Counted from the first letter of the stretch, positions 8,000 through 20,401 are shown. The stretch is DNA of 64,000 bases from an uncultured Pirellulaceae bacterium (GCA_937944405.1 CALDYR010000142.1:16470-80469); one strand, 5' to 3'. Numbers and translations are program-made. The notes: generated from the letters alone by a model not told the origin.

Positions 8000-9562
8000 A
8001 TGAGAGCGCATCATTATTTAGGAACAACGGTTTGGAAATTGACAGCCGTCTTGTTGATCACTTTCTGCTGTCTAACGAGCCAGCTGGTAGCTCAGCAGTA
8101 CTCTTCTGGATCGCACGGCAAAACGATGAGTTTCTCCGACAACGGGACTAACCGTTCCCATAGTGCTGGCGCGACGCAGTTCCACCGCGCGGGATATTAC
8201 GTCCAGGAAGCTCCCGCAGCTGCAGGGTCAGGTTCTCGAGATTCTGCCCTCCAACCCTTACGGCCTTCGGTAACTGATGCGATCGATAAAAAGACCGACC
8301 AAGACATCATCGAATTAGAAGAATTGGCTGAGAAGGTCGCCGAACTTCAAGCCGAAAAGGCAAAAGCAAATCAGTCTCCTTTCACTGCTTTGTACGACGG
8401 TGGTTTCAAAATCAAACCGCGCGACAAAAAGGAGACACCTTTTGAATTAAAAATCAACGGTAGGTTACAGTTTCGATGGGTTGGATTCTCTGGCGATACT
8501 GACACTTTCACCAATCGATTAGGTGATGTTGATGTCCCCCAGCGTAACGATTTTGAAGTCGAACGTGGTCGTTTGGAATTCAAAGGCTACGCTCTGGATC
8601 CAAAGCTTAAATTTTACTTTAATCTTGACGCCGACACTGACGACAACCATGACGTGATTTTTCACGATTTTTGGTTCGATTACGACGTCAGTGACCATTT
8701 CACGGTCCGCGTCGGTAAAGCGAAAGTGCCTGGTAGTTACGAATGGCTTGAATCTTCTACGTCGACGCGTTTTTCCGATCGATCCCTATCGACAACTTAC
8801 TTCCGTGCTGACCGTAGTGTGGGAATCTGGTTTTTAGGCACAACCCCCAACGATGTTTATTATCAATTCGCCGTAACCAATGGTTTCAATACGACTGATT
8901 TGGAGCCTGAAGACGTAGACAACAACTTTGCCTACACAGGATTGTTTTACTGGGATCCCTTAGGCGACGCGGGCAAAGGATACTCCGATATCGAATTCCA
9001 TGAAAAACCGGTCATGCGAATCGGTAGTTCGTTCTCCTATACCAATACCAACCCCTTAGACGATGGTTCGGCTACCGCGGAACAGAATTTCGCGCGTGTC
9101 AGCGACGGTGTTCGTCTGACCGACACCGGTGCCTTGGGCCCAGGGTCGACGATCAATGATTTTGATCACTTTTTGCTGTCGGCATTTTGGACCGGAAAGT
9201 GGCGTGGTTGGAGTTTCAACGCTGAATACTATGCCCGTTGGTTACAGAACTTCGATACCGACGGCGGTCCCGCCCCGTTGATCAACGATCTTTTCGACAG
9301 CGGTTTCTACGCCGACGTGGGTTACTTTTTGGTACCGGGAAAGTTTGAAGTTAACGGTCGTATTTCACAGATCGACGGTCTGTTTGGTGACTCATGGGAA
9401 TACGCCGCCGGTTGGAACTTCTTTTTCAACGAATCTCATAAAAGCAAACTCACTTTCGATGCGACCGTACTTGATGGCGCGCCAACCGGTAGTTCCAGCC
9501 CTAACTTTGAGATCGGACAAGACGGAATTCTCTATCGATTACAGTATCAAATCGCTTTTTAG
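8000..9562 (+). CDS. Phosphate-selective porin O/P-type outer-membrane porin
   Basis: A secreted beta-barrel of 520 residues. A signal peptide (about residues 1-31, hydrophobic core WKLTAVLLITFCCLTSQLVA) is followed by a low-complexity linker. Next comes a short coiled coil (about 90-125, ELEELAEKVAELQAEKA), and then many alternating aromatic beta-strands such as INGRLQFRWVGFSG and KLKFYFNLDADTDD. The protein ends on an aromatic residue (YRLQYQIAF), as expected for outer-membrane barrels. The NRL..VDVPQRNDFEVERGRLEFKG block is typical of the OprO/OprP family in planctomycetes. Substrate preference is not proved by sequence. The Shine-Dalgarno sequence GGAG is close to the ATG. Confidence 0.88.
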   Translation: MRAHHYLGTTVWKLTAVLLITFCCLTSQLVAQQYSSGSHGKTMSFSDNGTNRSHSAGATQFHRAGYYVQEAPAAAGSGSRDSALQPLRPSVTDAIDKKTDQDIIELEELAEKVAELQAEKAKANQSPFTALYDGGFKIKPRDKKETPFELKINGRLQFRWVGFSGDTDTFTNRLGDVDVPQRNDFEVERGRLEFKGYALDPKLKFYFNLDADTDDNHDVIFHDFWFDYDVSDHFTVRVGKAKVPGSYEWLESSTSTRFSDRSLSTTYFRADRSVGIWFLGTTPNDVYYQFAVTNGFNTTDLEPEDVDNNFAYTGLFYWDPLGDAGKGYSDIEFHEKPVMRIGSSFSYTNTNPLDDGSATAEQNFARVSDGVRLTDTGALGPGSTINDFDHFLLSAFWTGKWRGWSFNAEYYARWLQNFDTDGGPAPLINDLFDSGFYADVGYFLVPGKFEVNGRISQIDGLFGDSWEYAAGWNFFFNESHKSKLTFDATVLDGAPTGSSSPNFEIGQDGILYRLQYQIAF

Positions 9563-9702
9563 TGAAAGATACTGGTTACCCAGAAACACCAATGGCGGTG
9601 AAGGATGGAGAGGAGTGAGGCTTCTGGCTTCGGTTTCATTGCCACCAGCCTGATTTCTGGAGAACACAGCTACCTCGAAAAGAAACGATGATCGATCTGA
9701 AG

Positions 9703-9768
9703 GGTTCTTTCCGCACTTTTGTGACACCGAGTACGTGTAAAGCTTGCTAATAGGACCCGGCAATAGCC
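9703..9768 (+). mobile_element. ISL3-type MITE copy F (66 bp, shortest class)
   Basis: The left end GGTTCTTTCCGCACTTTTGT and right end CCCGGCAATAGCC align without gaps to the 66-bp element at 40780-40845. Flanking 8-mers are atctgaag (9695-9702) and ttcagaag (9769-9776), a 6/8 match. The surrounding gap 9563-10032 holds no credible gene on either strand. Confidence 0.6.
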
Positions 9769-10032
9769 TTCAGAAGAATCCGTTAGCGGATCAGTACGAC
9801 CGTCTTTTGTCTTCACACAAAGAATCAACGTGATTCTAATGCTGACTGAGAATTTCGAACAACTGTTTTGAGCGCGGGTTAAAAAACCGTTGCCCAAAGA
9901 CAGTAGATTCGAGACCGTTGCGGCTGCCAAGATGCTGATTTCAGCATCTGGCAACCGGCGTCTATCGTAAACAACCTAATGAATACGCCATCGAAGTAAT
10001 AGAGAAACCGCGTCGATTCCCCTTCCATTTCC

Positions 10033-11595
10033 CTACCGCAGGTGAGCTCGGGCGGGGCGAATGGTTTCATCCAAATGCCTTGGCGTAGACGCAGGTCGCG
10101 GAGACGCAACCGGGTCGGCAAACGATGACGGTACATGGCGTTGTAACCAACCTAGCGCTCGGCGTTGCTCGGAGTCTAACCGGTTTGGATTTGCCAATAG
10201 GTTGTTCTCTTCATCAGGATCGTTGCGGCGATCGTAAAATTCCTGTGAATTGACCGTGACACGATCGGGCGTTGTATTCTCGATGTAATGCCAACGCCGT
10301 GACATAACCGAAACTCCCGTTCGTCCGATAGTCACACCAACCCCCGCCACATTGGTGGAGGGCGAATCGAGCATATCGGTGAAGCTTTCTCCATCAAGAT
10401 TTCGCTTCTTAGGCAATCCGCAGAGATCGATAAGCGTCGGAAACAGATCAACCAAATTGACCATGTTGTTACAGTAAGTCGTCTGGCTGGTTCGGGCTCG
10501 GACTTCTGGGGTCCGCACGATTAGGGGAGTTAAAGCTGATTCCTGCCATAATGTGTTTTTGTGGTATCGCAGTTTTTCGCCCAGATGCCATCCGTGGTCG
10601 CCAGAAATCACTACGATGGTGTTATCGGCAAACCGGCTTCTTTCAAGTTTATTCAGAAGAATACCAATGGCGGCGTCCGCTTCGCTGACACAGGCTAAAT
10701 ACGCTCGTGTCGCCTCTTTTTCTAATCCGAAAGCGTCTACCCATTCAAAATCGCGTTGCGGGCGAAACTGAGGACGTCCACTGGTGGTCACGATGTCGTC
10801 GAGATCATCTGCGTGTACGTTTGGCGTTTGAATGTTTTTCAATGGGTGTCGATTGAAAAACCGCTGCGGTACAAACCATGGCACGTGAGGCTTGTAAATA
10901 CCTACAGACATGAAAAACGGCTCTTGCAATCCGCCTCCGTTACGAAGTTGCTCGTTTGCCCATTCTACCTTACGGTAGTCTCCGGTATTTCGGAAATCTC
11001 GGTCTTCGGTAGGCCCCCATGCCAATCCTTTTGTACGATCGCCATCGGGATATAGATTTGGACTTGGCGTTTGGCCGTTGATTACGTTGATTCTGCTGTC
11101 GGTTACCTTTGACTCATCCGGAGTGTCGAATAACGGGTCATCAAAATACGTGTCAAACGCCCACTGACCGACATCTTCTCCGTTGGCGGTGTCGTGTCCG
11201 TGGAACACTTTGCCGGTTGATAAAGTGTGGTACCCATGCCTGCTGAAATACTCTGGTAACGTCGCGTTGTTCTGCACCAACCTTGAATTGAGCATATTGG
11301 AACTGTTGTTGTATACACCAGTCCTGTTTGGCATAAAACCAGACAAAATCGATGAGCGCGATGGACCGCACACCGGAGCGGGGCAAACGGCATTGCGAAA
11401 CACGATCGCATTACGACTGAATTCGTCGATCGAAGGCGTCCTTGCGTTTGGGTGCCCTCGCAATGGACCGATCCATTGATTCAGATCATCGACCGTAATC
11501 ATAATCACGTTTGGTTGCGACTGAGCCGTAGCGACTCGGTGGGACAAGGAATAGGTCACCAAACAAATGGCAACAACAAGCATTAGTTTTTTCAT
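10033..11595 (-). CDS. Secreted sulfatase (iduronate-2-sulfatase-like)
   Basis: An alkaline-phosphatase-fold sulfatase with a signal peptide (about 1-25). The metal-binding D36/D37 lie in MITVDDLNQW. The formylglycine motif C-x-P-S-R is C76-G-P-S-R80 inside PAPVCGPSRSS, and the GDHGWHLGE metal site is about two thirds along. C76 must be converted by a formylglycine-generating enzyme, which is not encoded in the window. Planctomycetes use such enzymes to desulfate algal polysaccharides; the particular substrate is unknown. 520 residues. It stands alone with long flanking gaps. Confidence 0.93.
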   Translation of the reverse strand: MKKLMLVVAICLVTYSLSHRVATAQSQPNVIMITVDDLNQWIGPLRGHPNARTPSIDEFSRNAIVFRNAVCPAPVCGPSRSSILSGFMPNRTGVYNNSSNMLNSRLVQNNATLPEYFSRHGYHTLSTGKVFHGHDTANGEDVGQWAFDTYFDDPLFDTPDESKVTDSRINVINGQTPSPNLYPDGDRTKGLAWGPTEDRDFRNTGDYRKVEWANEQLRNGGGLQEPFFMSVGIYKPHVPWFVPQRFFNRHPLKNIQTPNVHADDLDDIVTTSGRPQFRPQRDFEWVDAFGLEKEATRAYLACVSEADAAIGILLNKLERSRFADNTIVVISGDHGWHLGEKLRYHKNTLWQESALTPLIVRTPEVRARTSQTTYCNNMVNLVDLFPTLIDLCGLPKKRNLDGESFTDMLDSPSTNVAGVGVTIGRTGVSVMSRRWHYIENTTPDRVTVNSQEFYDRRNDPDEENNLLANPNRLDSEQRRALGWLQRHVPSSFADPVASPRPASTPRHLDETIRPARAHLR

Positions 11596-12218
11596 TGTGC
11601 TTACTCATTAGAAGAAAAAGAAAAGTAGAAAATCAACGCTGATCATCTAACAGATGTCAACTTACCCAACCCGGAAAAGAATCTTTCTCCGTTCAGGTCG
11701 CAGGCAGCGTATTTAGCGCCCTACCGCCGTCAATGACAGCCCAATTTTGAAACTGGAACATTTCTTGACCGCAGTTCCTAAAGATCGTGTTCGGCCTGAT
11801 CGCACACCCTATTAAATCATCGAAATTAGAATATTCGCCGCAAAAACACCTATTAAGACAAAGACAATTCAAAACGTTCAAGGTTATTAATCCGCGTGCT
11901 GAGCATCACCTAGCGCACGTGAGTTTCCGATTAGATTTTTCCCTACGCGCTTACTTCACCTTTGCAGCGGCTCGATTTCCACGCCGAACCATATCTCGAA
12001 TTTTTGGTGTTTCAATTTTTATTTCTGCGATAGGGTGTAAAATTTAGTAATGATGTTAACAGAAATTTGGGAACATACCCAAGAAAAATCCAATCGACTG
12101 TGCTGCGGACTTGTTTTGAAAGCCTCTTGCGCTCCGCTTCGATCGCTTATTTCCGCGTGGAATCACCGAAAACTTCGTTTTCCGGCTCATGTTATTTCCA
12201 ACTGGTTTCGAAATTTTT
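11596..12218. other. 623-bp intergenic region without a recognisable gene
   Basis: The region lies between the sulfatase start and the gyrB stop. It is AT-rich in its right half (11820-12060). I found no reading with family resemblance on either strand, no repeat shared with other gaps and no clear terminator for gyrB. Presumably it carries the sulfatase promoter. Confidence 0.5.
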
Positions 12219-15079
<2,861 letters not shown>

Positions 15080-15172
15080 ATTGGAAATTTCAATGTGCCA
15101 AGAGGAATTTAAAAGAGTTAAAAAATTCAATAGTCCAGCCCACATCGTTCGCTAAGATCCAAGACGATTTCC

Positions 15173-16291
15173 TTAACGCCGATCCTTACTCAGCGGCATA
15201 ATCACGTAGCCGTACTGATCCTCGGTCGAAAAATAAGCTGCTTGTTCGCCGTCTTTGATGTCGAAGGTGAAGGTTTTATCGGGTTGTAGAACCTTCAAAA
15301 AATCAGCAACGTAGCGATGGTCCAGTGTGATCGTCTTCGGTTCGCCATCGTAGGGAACCGGCATCTCGATGCGCGATTCTCCGACTTCGGCGGTAGTGTT
15401 GCTTAGCACTAAAGAACCGTCTCCAAACGTAAAATCGACGCCTCGACTTTCGTCACTTGAAACGATCGCGGCTTGTCGCAGCGATTGGTACATCGGCCCC
15501 ACGGCGATGTCGATTTTGTGACCGTTGTCTCGTTTGGGGATCACATCCTGCCATTTTGGATAGCGGCCTTCGACCAAACGAGTAAAGAATACTCCGTCTG
15601 GTGATCTGACCAGCAGTTCGTTCGCCTGGGGTGAGATTTGAACCTTTTCTTCATTGTCAGGTAAAATACGGTCGATCAGTTGCATCGACCGGGAGGGTAC
15701 GATTGTGGAACTGCCGTTGTCCTCGGGGGTTCCTACGACCTCCATTTTGCCACGTTGCACTGCCAGACGCCGGCCGTCGGTTCCGATGGCGACCAGTTGT
15801 TCGCCATCGACCTCTAACTTCACCCCGCCCAAAGCGTAGCGACTGCTTTCGGCGTCGGTTGCGAACAGCGTGCGCTTGATCAGTTCACGCAATACGTTGG
15901 CCGACAGTTCGTAGTAGTCCTTGACTTCGAAATCAGCGACCTCGGGGAATTCGTCGGGGTTATGAGCCTGCAGTTCGAATTTACTGCCTTTGCCTTTGAT
16001 GATTGTTTTTTCCGGGGTGGCGTTGATCTCCAAATTTTCGTCCCGCGATTCCCGCAAGATCATGCTCAAACGCGTCACAGGAATAACCGCCGATCCAGAG
16101 GTACCGACCATAACTTCGGGAACGACAACGCGGATGCCGACTTCCATATCAGTGGCAGTCAGGACGCACGCGGTTTCAGAGCATTCGATTTTCACGTTCG
16201 TCAGAATCGTTTTAGGACTGCGTGAAGGCGCGACGGTCGCCGCTAATTGGAATGCTTTGAAGAACGGCTCTCTTTGGATGGTTATTTTCAC
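15173..16291 (-). CDS. dnaN: DNA polymerase III beta subunit (sliding clamp)
   Basis: The processivity clamp, 372 residues in three tandem clamp domains. It opens MKITIQREPFFKAFQLAATV. It contains LTATDMEVGIRV, YALGGVKLEVDGEQLVAIGTDGRRLAV at the start of domain 2, and it ends with the partner-binding pocket strand YGYVIMPLSKDRR. The start is GTG at 16291. It lies between the presumed origin region and the dciA-gyrB pair, all transcribed leftward. Confidence 0.97.
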   Translation of the reverse strand: MKITIQREPFFKAFQLAATVAPSRSPKTILTNVKIECSETACVLTATDMEVGIRVVVPEVMVGTSGSAVIPVTRLSMILRESRDENLEINATPEKTIIKGKGSKFELQAHNPDEFPEVADFEVKDYYELSANVLRELIKRTLFATDAESSRYALGGVKLEVDGEQLVAIGTDGRRLAVQRGKMEVVGTPEDNGSSTIVPSRSMQLIDRILPDNEEKVQISPQANELLVRSPDGVFFTRLVEGRYPKWQDVIPKRDNGHKIDIAVGPMYQSLRQAAIVSSDESRGVDFTFGDGSLVLSNTTAEVGESRIEMPVPYDGEPKTITLDHRYVADFLKVLQPDKTFTFDIKDGEQAAYFSTEDQYGYVIMPLSKDRR

Positions 16292-16779
16292 GTGTTGCCT
16301 TTAGTTTCTTCTTGGTTGTCTTGGGTTAGGTGAACTTGCGGTTCAATGATTTCGTTTGTTAGGCCATCGAGTGGGGTTTGAAATCAAATAGCTTATATAA
16401 GTTCTTTTTCAGTATTGTTATTTATGTGATGCCCAAAAGTGTTGATAACCTTGGGTGCTTTGTTGTTATCTCTATGAGCAGCGGTAATTTAAGACGCTTG
16501 CCTGCCAGTGGAAAACGTGTTGGTTTAACGTGTGCGGAAGTGTTGATGGAGTGTGAAGAAATATGTTGGTAATCGCCAGGGGTAGATAGACTGTTGAAAA
16601 ACGATTTTGCGATCTACAGCCTTGACGAACTTTCGACAAGTTTTCCATGGTCAATTTGGGAGTGTGTTGAATCAGATTGCGTAAGGGATACTTGTCTGGA
16701 CGGGTTTTCTTGTGGGGGTTCTTCCTCGGGTTCAGAGAGCGTGGGTCGGGTGGCGGTAAACGATCAGTTTTAAGCAACG
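16292..16779. other. Putative replication origin region (oriC) between dnaA and dnaN
   Basis: A 488-bp gene-free stretch between dnaA and dnaN, the commonest place for oriC. It contains an AT-rich block (about 16378-16430) and a one-mismatch DnaA box, TTATCAACA on the minus strand at 16440-16448. A weaker TTTTCCACT-like site (complement of about 16507-16515) is also present. The few good boxes leave the assignment uncertain; a GC-skew plot would decide it. Confidence 0.4.
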
Positions 16780-17949
16780 TCATCTCTGGTATATTTGCGC
16801 AGCGAATTGATCAGTTAGTTGTTGTTTCAGTGTTTCAATCGCCGCATTGGTCGCGTTGGGAGCCCCGTCTTGGTAGATAGAACTAATTTTCTGGTGCGAA
16901 TGTAGCACCGTAGAATGATCGCGGTTCCCAAACGCGCGACCAATTTTCACGAAACTGATGCCCAGTAAAGAGCGTGTTAAAAAGATTCCTATTCCGCGCG
17001 CAATTACGACGGTTTGTTTGCGGGAAGCACTTTTTAAATCGCTGAGTTTCAACCCGAACATTTTAGCAACACGTCTTTGGATCAGTTTGATCATCTTTTG
17101 CTGGTCTTCTTCGCCCGGCTGCAACATGGACAGCAGCGTCGGACGGTCGACCACTCGGCGTTGACCGTCGACGCGGAACTTGAGGCCGATTTGCACAAAC
17201 AAGTGCTCAAGTTTTGGGACCGTGACTTCGAATTGATCGATCAGCAGTTCGCTCGCTTCGGGTGTCAGTTGGACATCGTGAATAACAGCAAGCTCTTTTA
17301 AAATCGCGCGACGAGCGTTATTGCCGGGCGGGTGCAGCGGCAGGCTTAGTCCACACGAAAGCCGCGAAGACAAACGGGAGCTTATTCCATCAAGCGTCAG
17401 TGGCAAGGTCGGACAAGTGACAAACAGAGGCTTGCCTGTCTTGCAGCATGATTCAACCAAAGAGGCCAATTCGTTCTGGGCGGGAGACTTATTGACTAAC
17501 TGTTGCAGGTTGTCCAACAGGATCGCTGGTGCGGACAAAAACCTATTGCGAAATTCTTCGACGCTATCGGTTTCGATTGCGGCATAAAAACGTCGGGCAA
17601 AATCCGATCCCGAAACAAAAATGGGTTCTTCAGCACAGTGGACCGATTCGAGAAATTTTGAAATTAACGCCATCGCCAAAGCGGTTTTGCCGGTACCACT
17701 GGAACCGTACAGCACCACCGGCATCAAACCACAGGTTCCGCCGAGGGTCGTTTGGTCTAAAAAATCATCGGTCGTTAAGTACTTCAATAAAGCGTTCGCT
17801 TCGTCACCGAAGAATCGAGACAATCCGGTTGCACATGCGGTACCGGGATCACCAGCGCTAAGAAAATCGGAGCGCCATTGGTGGTTCAGCGAAACCGAAA
17901 AAACAGCGTTCAAATTGTCAGTGAAAGCAGTAGGCATAAACGGCGCCAT
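16780..17949 (-). CDS. dnaA: Chromosomal replication initiator DnaA, short divergent form
   Basis: An AAA+ initiator of 389 residues, shorter than the usual 440-470. It lacks a recognisable domain I and linker. Walker A is GSSGTGKT (82-89) rather than the common GGVGLGKT. Walker B is AILLDNLQQL with Asn147 where the family usually has a second Asp. The sensor/arginine-finger block (SSRLSSRLSCGLSLPL) and the domain IV DNA-binding signature (IGRAFGNRDHSTVLHSHQKI) are well kept. Context (dnaN-dciA-gyrB downstream) supports the call. ATG at 17949; ATG at 17937 is also possible. Confidence 0.9.
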   Translation of the reverse strand: MAPFMPTAFTDNLNAVFSVSLNHQWRSDFLSAGDPGTACATGLSRFFGDEANALLKYLTTDDFLDQTTLGGTCGLMPVVLYGSSGTGKTALAMALISKFLESVHCAEEPIFVSGSDFARRFYAAIETDSVEEFRNRFLSAPAILLDNLQQLVNKSPAQNELASLVESCCKTGKPLFVTCPTLPLTLDGISSRLSSRLSCGLSLPLHPPGNNARRAILKELAVIHDVQLTPEASELLIDQFEVTVPKLEHLFVQIGLKFRVDGQRRVVDRPTLLSMLQPGEEDQQKMIKLIQRRVAKMFGLKLSDLKSASRKQTVVIARGIGIFLTRSLLGISFVKIGRAFGNRDHSTVLHSHQKISSIYQDGAPNATNAAIETLKQQLTDQFAAQIYQR

Positions 17950-18000
17950 CAGAGAATTTTTGACCTGTTATTTCGTGGTCATAACCAGCGAAAATTTTAA

Positions 18001-18098
18001 CCTTTTTCCCCGAATTTTAGTAGCGTCGTTGAATGTTATTCGCCAATTAAATTTCGCGAAAAAGCAGCGTTTTTGCGGCAGAAATTTAGAAGTCGGCC
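18001..18098 (-). mobile_element. Possible eroded MITE copy upstream of dnaA
   Basis: TTCCCCGAATTTTAGTAGC at 18006-18024 closely resembles the right-end sequence of the MITE at 30274 (complement orientation). The span of 98 bp is close to that element's 99 bp. The other end (GCGGCAGAAATTTAG...) matches only partly and no target duplication is visible. It fills most of the space between dnaA and the desulfurase gene, so it may carry the dnaA promoter. Confidence 0.3.
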
Positions 18099-18103
18099 GG
18101 ACG

Positions 18104-19297
18104 TCATTGGGAAGTTGCCGATGTGGATAACGTGTCAAAAACCTGTTTGCAAATTGTCAGGGAACTGTCGACTTCCTGTTCGGTGTTTAAGGCACCTAAA
18201 CTGAAGCGAATTGAACCCTCCACAACATCGTTATTGGCGCCCATTGCGATGATCACGTGGGAGGCATCGCTGGAACCGCTGGCACAGGCAGAACCGGTCG
18301 AAATTGCTAAACCGGCAAAGTCGGCGGCCATCAAAAAAGCCTGACGATTGATTCCTGGAAACGAGACGTTTAAGGTGTGGGCCATGCGAGGGGCGTCGTG
18401 ACCGTTGATAACGATATTGGGAACGATCTTTTGAAGGCCCGTTTGCAGGTCGTCGCGCAATTGGCGGATTCTGGTTTCTCTGTTGGTGTCGTTTTGAAAT
18501 TCGATCAACGCCCGGTGCATGCCGGCGGTCAAGGCGACGTCTTCGGTGCCCGGTCGTGTGGCCATTTGTTGGAACCCTCCATAAAACATCGGTGGCAGTT
18601 CGATACCATGCCGAAGCATCAGCGCGCCTACTCCGCGGGGCCCGTGAAACTTATGGGCCGTCATTGACAAAGAATCGACGCCCAGATCAGAGAAATCAAT
18701 CGCAGTTTTGCCGACCGCTTGAACAGCATCGCAGTGAAACAAAACATTCTGCTGACGACAGAGCGCGGCCGCGGTTTTGATAGGTTGGACCACGCCAGTT
18801 TCGTTGTTGGCAGCCATAATGGAAACCAAGGCGATTGGGTGCTGTCGGTCGGTGGCAAGTTTCTGTTGAAGATCGGAAAGAATAATGCTGCCGTTTTGGT
18901 CAACAGCAAGTCTTTCGATGGTGTATCCGGTGGTCCCCAGATAGTCGGCGAAGGAAAGTACGCTGGGGTGTTCGACCGCGCTGATGATGATGCGGGGGGC
19001 GCGGGAACCGTTTTTGTTTTTTCGGCCGACGGCCGCCAAACCCGCCAAAGCAAGATTATTGCTTTCGGTGCCACCGCTGGTGATGATGAGACGGTCGGTT
19101 TCCATACCGCTGGCGACTCCGCCAAGCATCGTGACCATCTGGGCACGAAGTTGTTCAAGTTTTCGACGGGCGGACTGTCCCGGTCGATGTTGGCTGGCAG
19201 GATTGACGAAGCCCTGCGCGTAACACTGAGAAACCGCAGCGGCAGCGCCAGGACTGATGGAGGTGGTCGAGTTATTGTCGAAATAGATGGTTTTCAT
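18104..19297 (-). CDS. Cysteine desulfurase (NifS/IscS family)
   Basis: A PLP-dependent enzyme that takes sulfur from L-cysteine as a persulfide for Fe-S cluster or thio-cofactor assembly. It has 397 residues. It opens IYFDNNSTT and contains the ITSGGTESNNLA phosphate-binding loop, the PLP-binding aspartate region HCDAVQAVGK, the Schiff-base lysine K216 in TAHKFHGPRG and the catalytic Cys338 in GSACASGSS. The short active-site loop and that position resemble the NifS/IscS-type group I. No iscU, nifU or tRNA thiolation partner is adjacent. It lies upstream of dnaA on the same strand. Confidence 0.93.
   Translation of the reverse strand: MKTIYFDNNSTTSISPGAAAAVSQCYAQGFVNPASQHRPGQSARRKLEQLRAQMVTMLGGVASGMETDRLIITSGGTESNNLALAGLAAVGRKNKNGSRAPRIIISAVEHPSVLSFADYLGTTGYTIERLAVDQNGSIILSDLQQKLATDRQHPIALVSIMAANNETGVVQPIKTAAALCRQQNVLFHCDAVQAVGKTAIDFSDLGVDSLSMTAHKFHGPRGVGALMLRHGIELPPMFYGGFQQMATRPGTEDVALTAGMHRALIEFQNDTNRETRIRQLRDDLQTGLQKIVPNIVINGHDAPRMAHTLNVSFPGINRQAFLMAADFAGLAISTGSACASGSSDASHVIIAMGANNDVVEGSIRFSLGALNTEQEVDSSLTICKQVFDTLSTSATSQ
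18122..18130 (-). promoter_or_regulatory. Perfect DnaA box
   Basis: The complement of 18122-18130 is TTATCCACA, the consensus DnaA box. It lies inside the last codons of the cysteine desulfurase gene, about 170 bp upstream of the dnaA start. It could serve dnaA autoregulation or the origin. Confidence 0.6.
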
Positions 19298-19391
19298 GAA
19301 GTGTCGATCATGTCGTTTAAGACTGACAGCATTACTAAAAAGTAGGAACGTGTTTTAGAAATCAGGCGAATCGATTTTACATAAAAGAGAA

Positions 19392-19551
19392 GGCTCTTCT
19401 CAGAGCTTTGTGGCACCGCGAGTGCCCAGAGTTTGTCTTGTCTCCGGTCAACGTAGTTAGATTGGCCCGAATTCCGGTAGACTCAGCCATCAGGAATTTT
19501 GGCCAATCCCACTACGATTTCGACGCTTGCCACGAAAAACCGGAAAGAGCC
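19392..19551 (+). mobile_element. ISL3-type MITE copy B (160 bp)
   Basis: The left end is GGCTCTTCTCAGAGCTTTGT and the complement of the right end is GGCTCTTTCCGGTTTTTCGT. The internal GGCCAATCCCACTA block before the right end is shared with copies A (5471) and C (58354). Flanking 8-mers are aaagagaa (19384-19391) and aaaaagaa (19552-19559), a 7/8 match. It sits in the gap 19298-19649 between the desulfurase start and an unknown gene. Confidence 0.8.
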
Positions 19552-19618
19552 AAAAAGAAAAGGTGTGCTCAAATGAAAAATGGTGTCGTTAAGTAAGGAA
19601 TTTACTAGGGGACGGAGC

Positions 19619-19660
19619 TTACTACAGAGACGTTACTACAGAGACGTTATTACGGGACAG
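19619..19660. repeat. 14-bp tandem repeat, three units, at a gene end
   Basis: Two perfect 14-bp units (TTACTACAGAGACG, 19619-19632 and 19633-19646) and a degenerate third (19647-19660). The third contains the stop codon of the gene that ends at 19650. Confidence 0.85.
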
Positions 19661-20330
19661 GTTGGCTGGGATCTTCAGCTTGCGTTTTTGGTTTGGTGAG
19701 CTTTTTTTCTTCGCAGCGTTTGGCGGCTTGGAGCCATTGCGATTCTTTGCCGTCTTGGTTGGCTTTTGCGACCTTAGCGGCCAATCGATAGGCATCGGTA
19801 AACTTGGTTGCGATTCCTTCTTCGAAAGCGTTGAAGGACCGTTTTCCTTCATCCTCGTACTGGTGGGGGATTGCCCAAAGCATGATCTCGGGGATGTAAA
19901 GGTAAAGTCCGTCTCTGGCCATATTGGCAATTTCAGGCCACAGGAGCGCGGCTTTTTTCGGGTAAGACTTAGTCCACTGTTGCGAATTGTAATCAAGAAA
20001 GTGAGTTAGAAACCGGGCATCAAAATCTTCGCACAGCACATCAGAGTACTGCATGCTTTCGTGGAACAGATCCCAGCGCCGGGAGACAGGATTGGCCACA
20101 GTGATATACCCGTCGTCGATCATCGCGGTGCAATCAAGATCGTGTTGTTCGATTTTCCGTTCGCTACGGATGTAACCAGAAAGAGGACTGCGGCGGTAGG
20201 AGAAAGTACGCGCAGAAAAGTCGTCAGGAGAAAATTCGTGTCCTGAAATATTGCAGCCTACGAATTCAGCGATCAATAGTGGGAGAACTAACGTCAACAA
20301 CAGCAGCGCATAAAGGCAAAGACTTTTCAT
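19650..20330 (-). CDS. Conserved-looking hypothetical protein with N-terminal membrane segment
   Basis: 226 residues, function not recognised. A single hydrophobic segment at about 4-22 (YALLLLTLVLPLLIAEFVG) precedes a hydrophilic body and is either a signal anchor or a signal peptide. The body is rich in aromatic and acidic residues (SMQYSDVLCEDFDARFLTHFLDYNSQQW). The tail is lysine-rich with prolines. There are only a few cysteines, with no metal-binding pattern. It stands alone, with a tandem repeat across its stop and a hairpin-containing gap upstream (20331-20646). Confidence 0.7.
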   Translation of the reverse strand: MKSLCLYALLLLTLVLPLLIAEFVGCNISGHEFSPDDFSARTFSYRRSPLSGYIRSERKIEQHDLDCTAMIDDGYITVANPVSRRWDLFHESMQYSDVLCEDFDARFLTHFLDYNSQQWTKSYPKKAALLWPEIANMARDGLYLYIPEIMLWAIPHQYEDEGKRSFNAFEEGIATKFTDAYRLAAKVAKANQDGKESQWLQAAKRCEEKKLTKPKTQAEDPSQPVP

Positions 20331-20401
20331 GGATTTAATTTTGGAGGAAAAACCGATTGTCGTTCTAAATTTAGCGCGATTTTCTACCGATGTATCGCAA
20401 G

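Noticed and set aside
9670..9954. A 94-codon minus-strand frame between the porin and sulfatase genes
   Set aside because: It overlaps the 66-bp MITE, has no Shine-Dalgarno sequence and a composition unlike the real proteins here.
18719..19345. A 208-codon open frame opposite the cysteine desulfurase gene
   Set aside because: It lies entirely antisense to a gene with clear catalytic motifs and has no family resemblance; high-GC third positions often keep such frames open.
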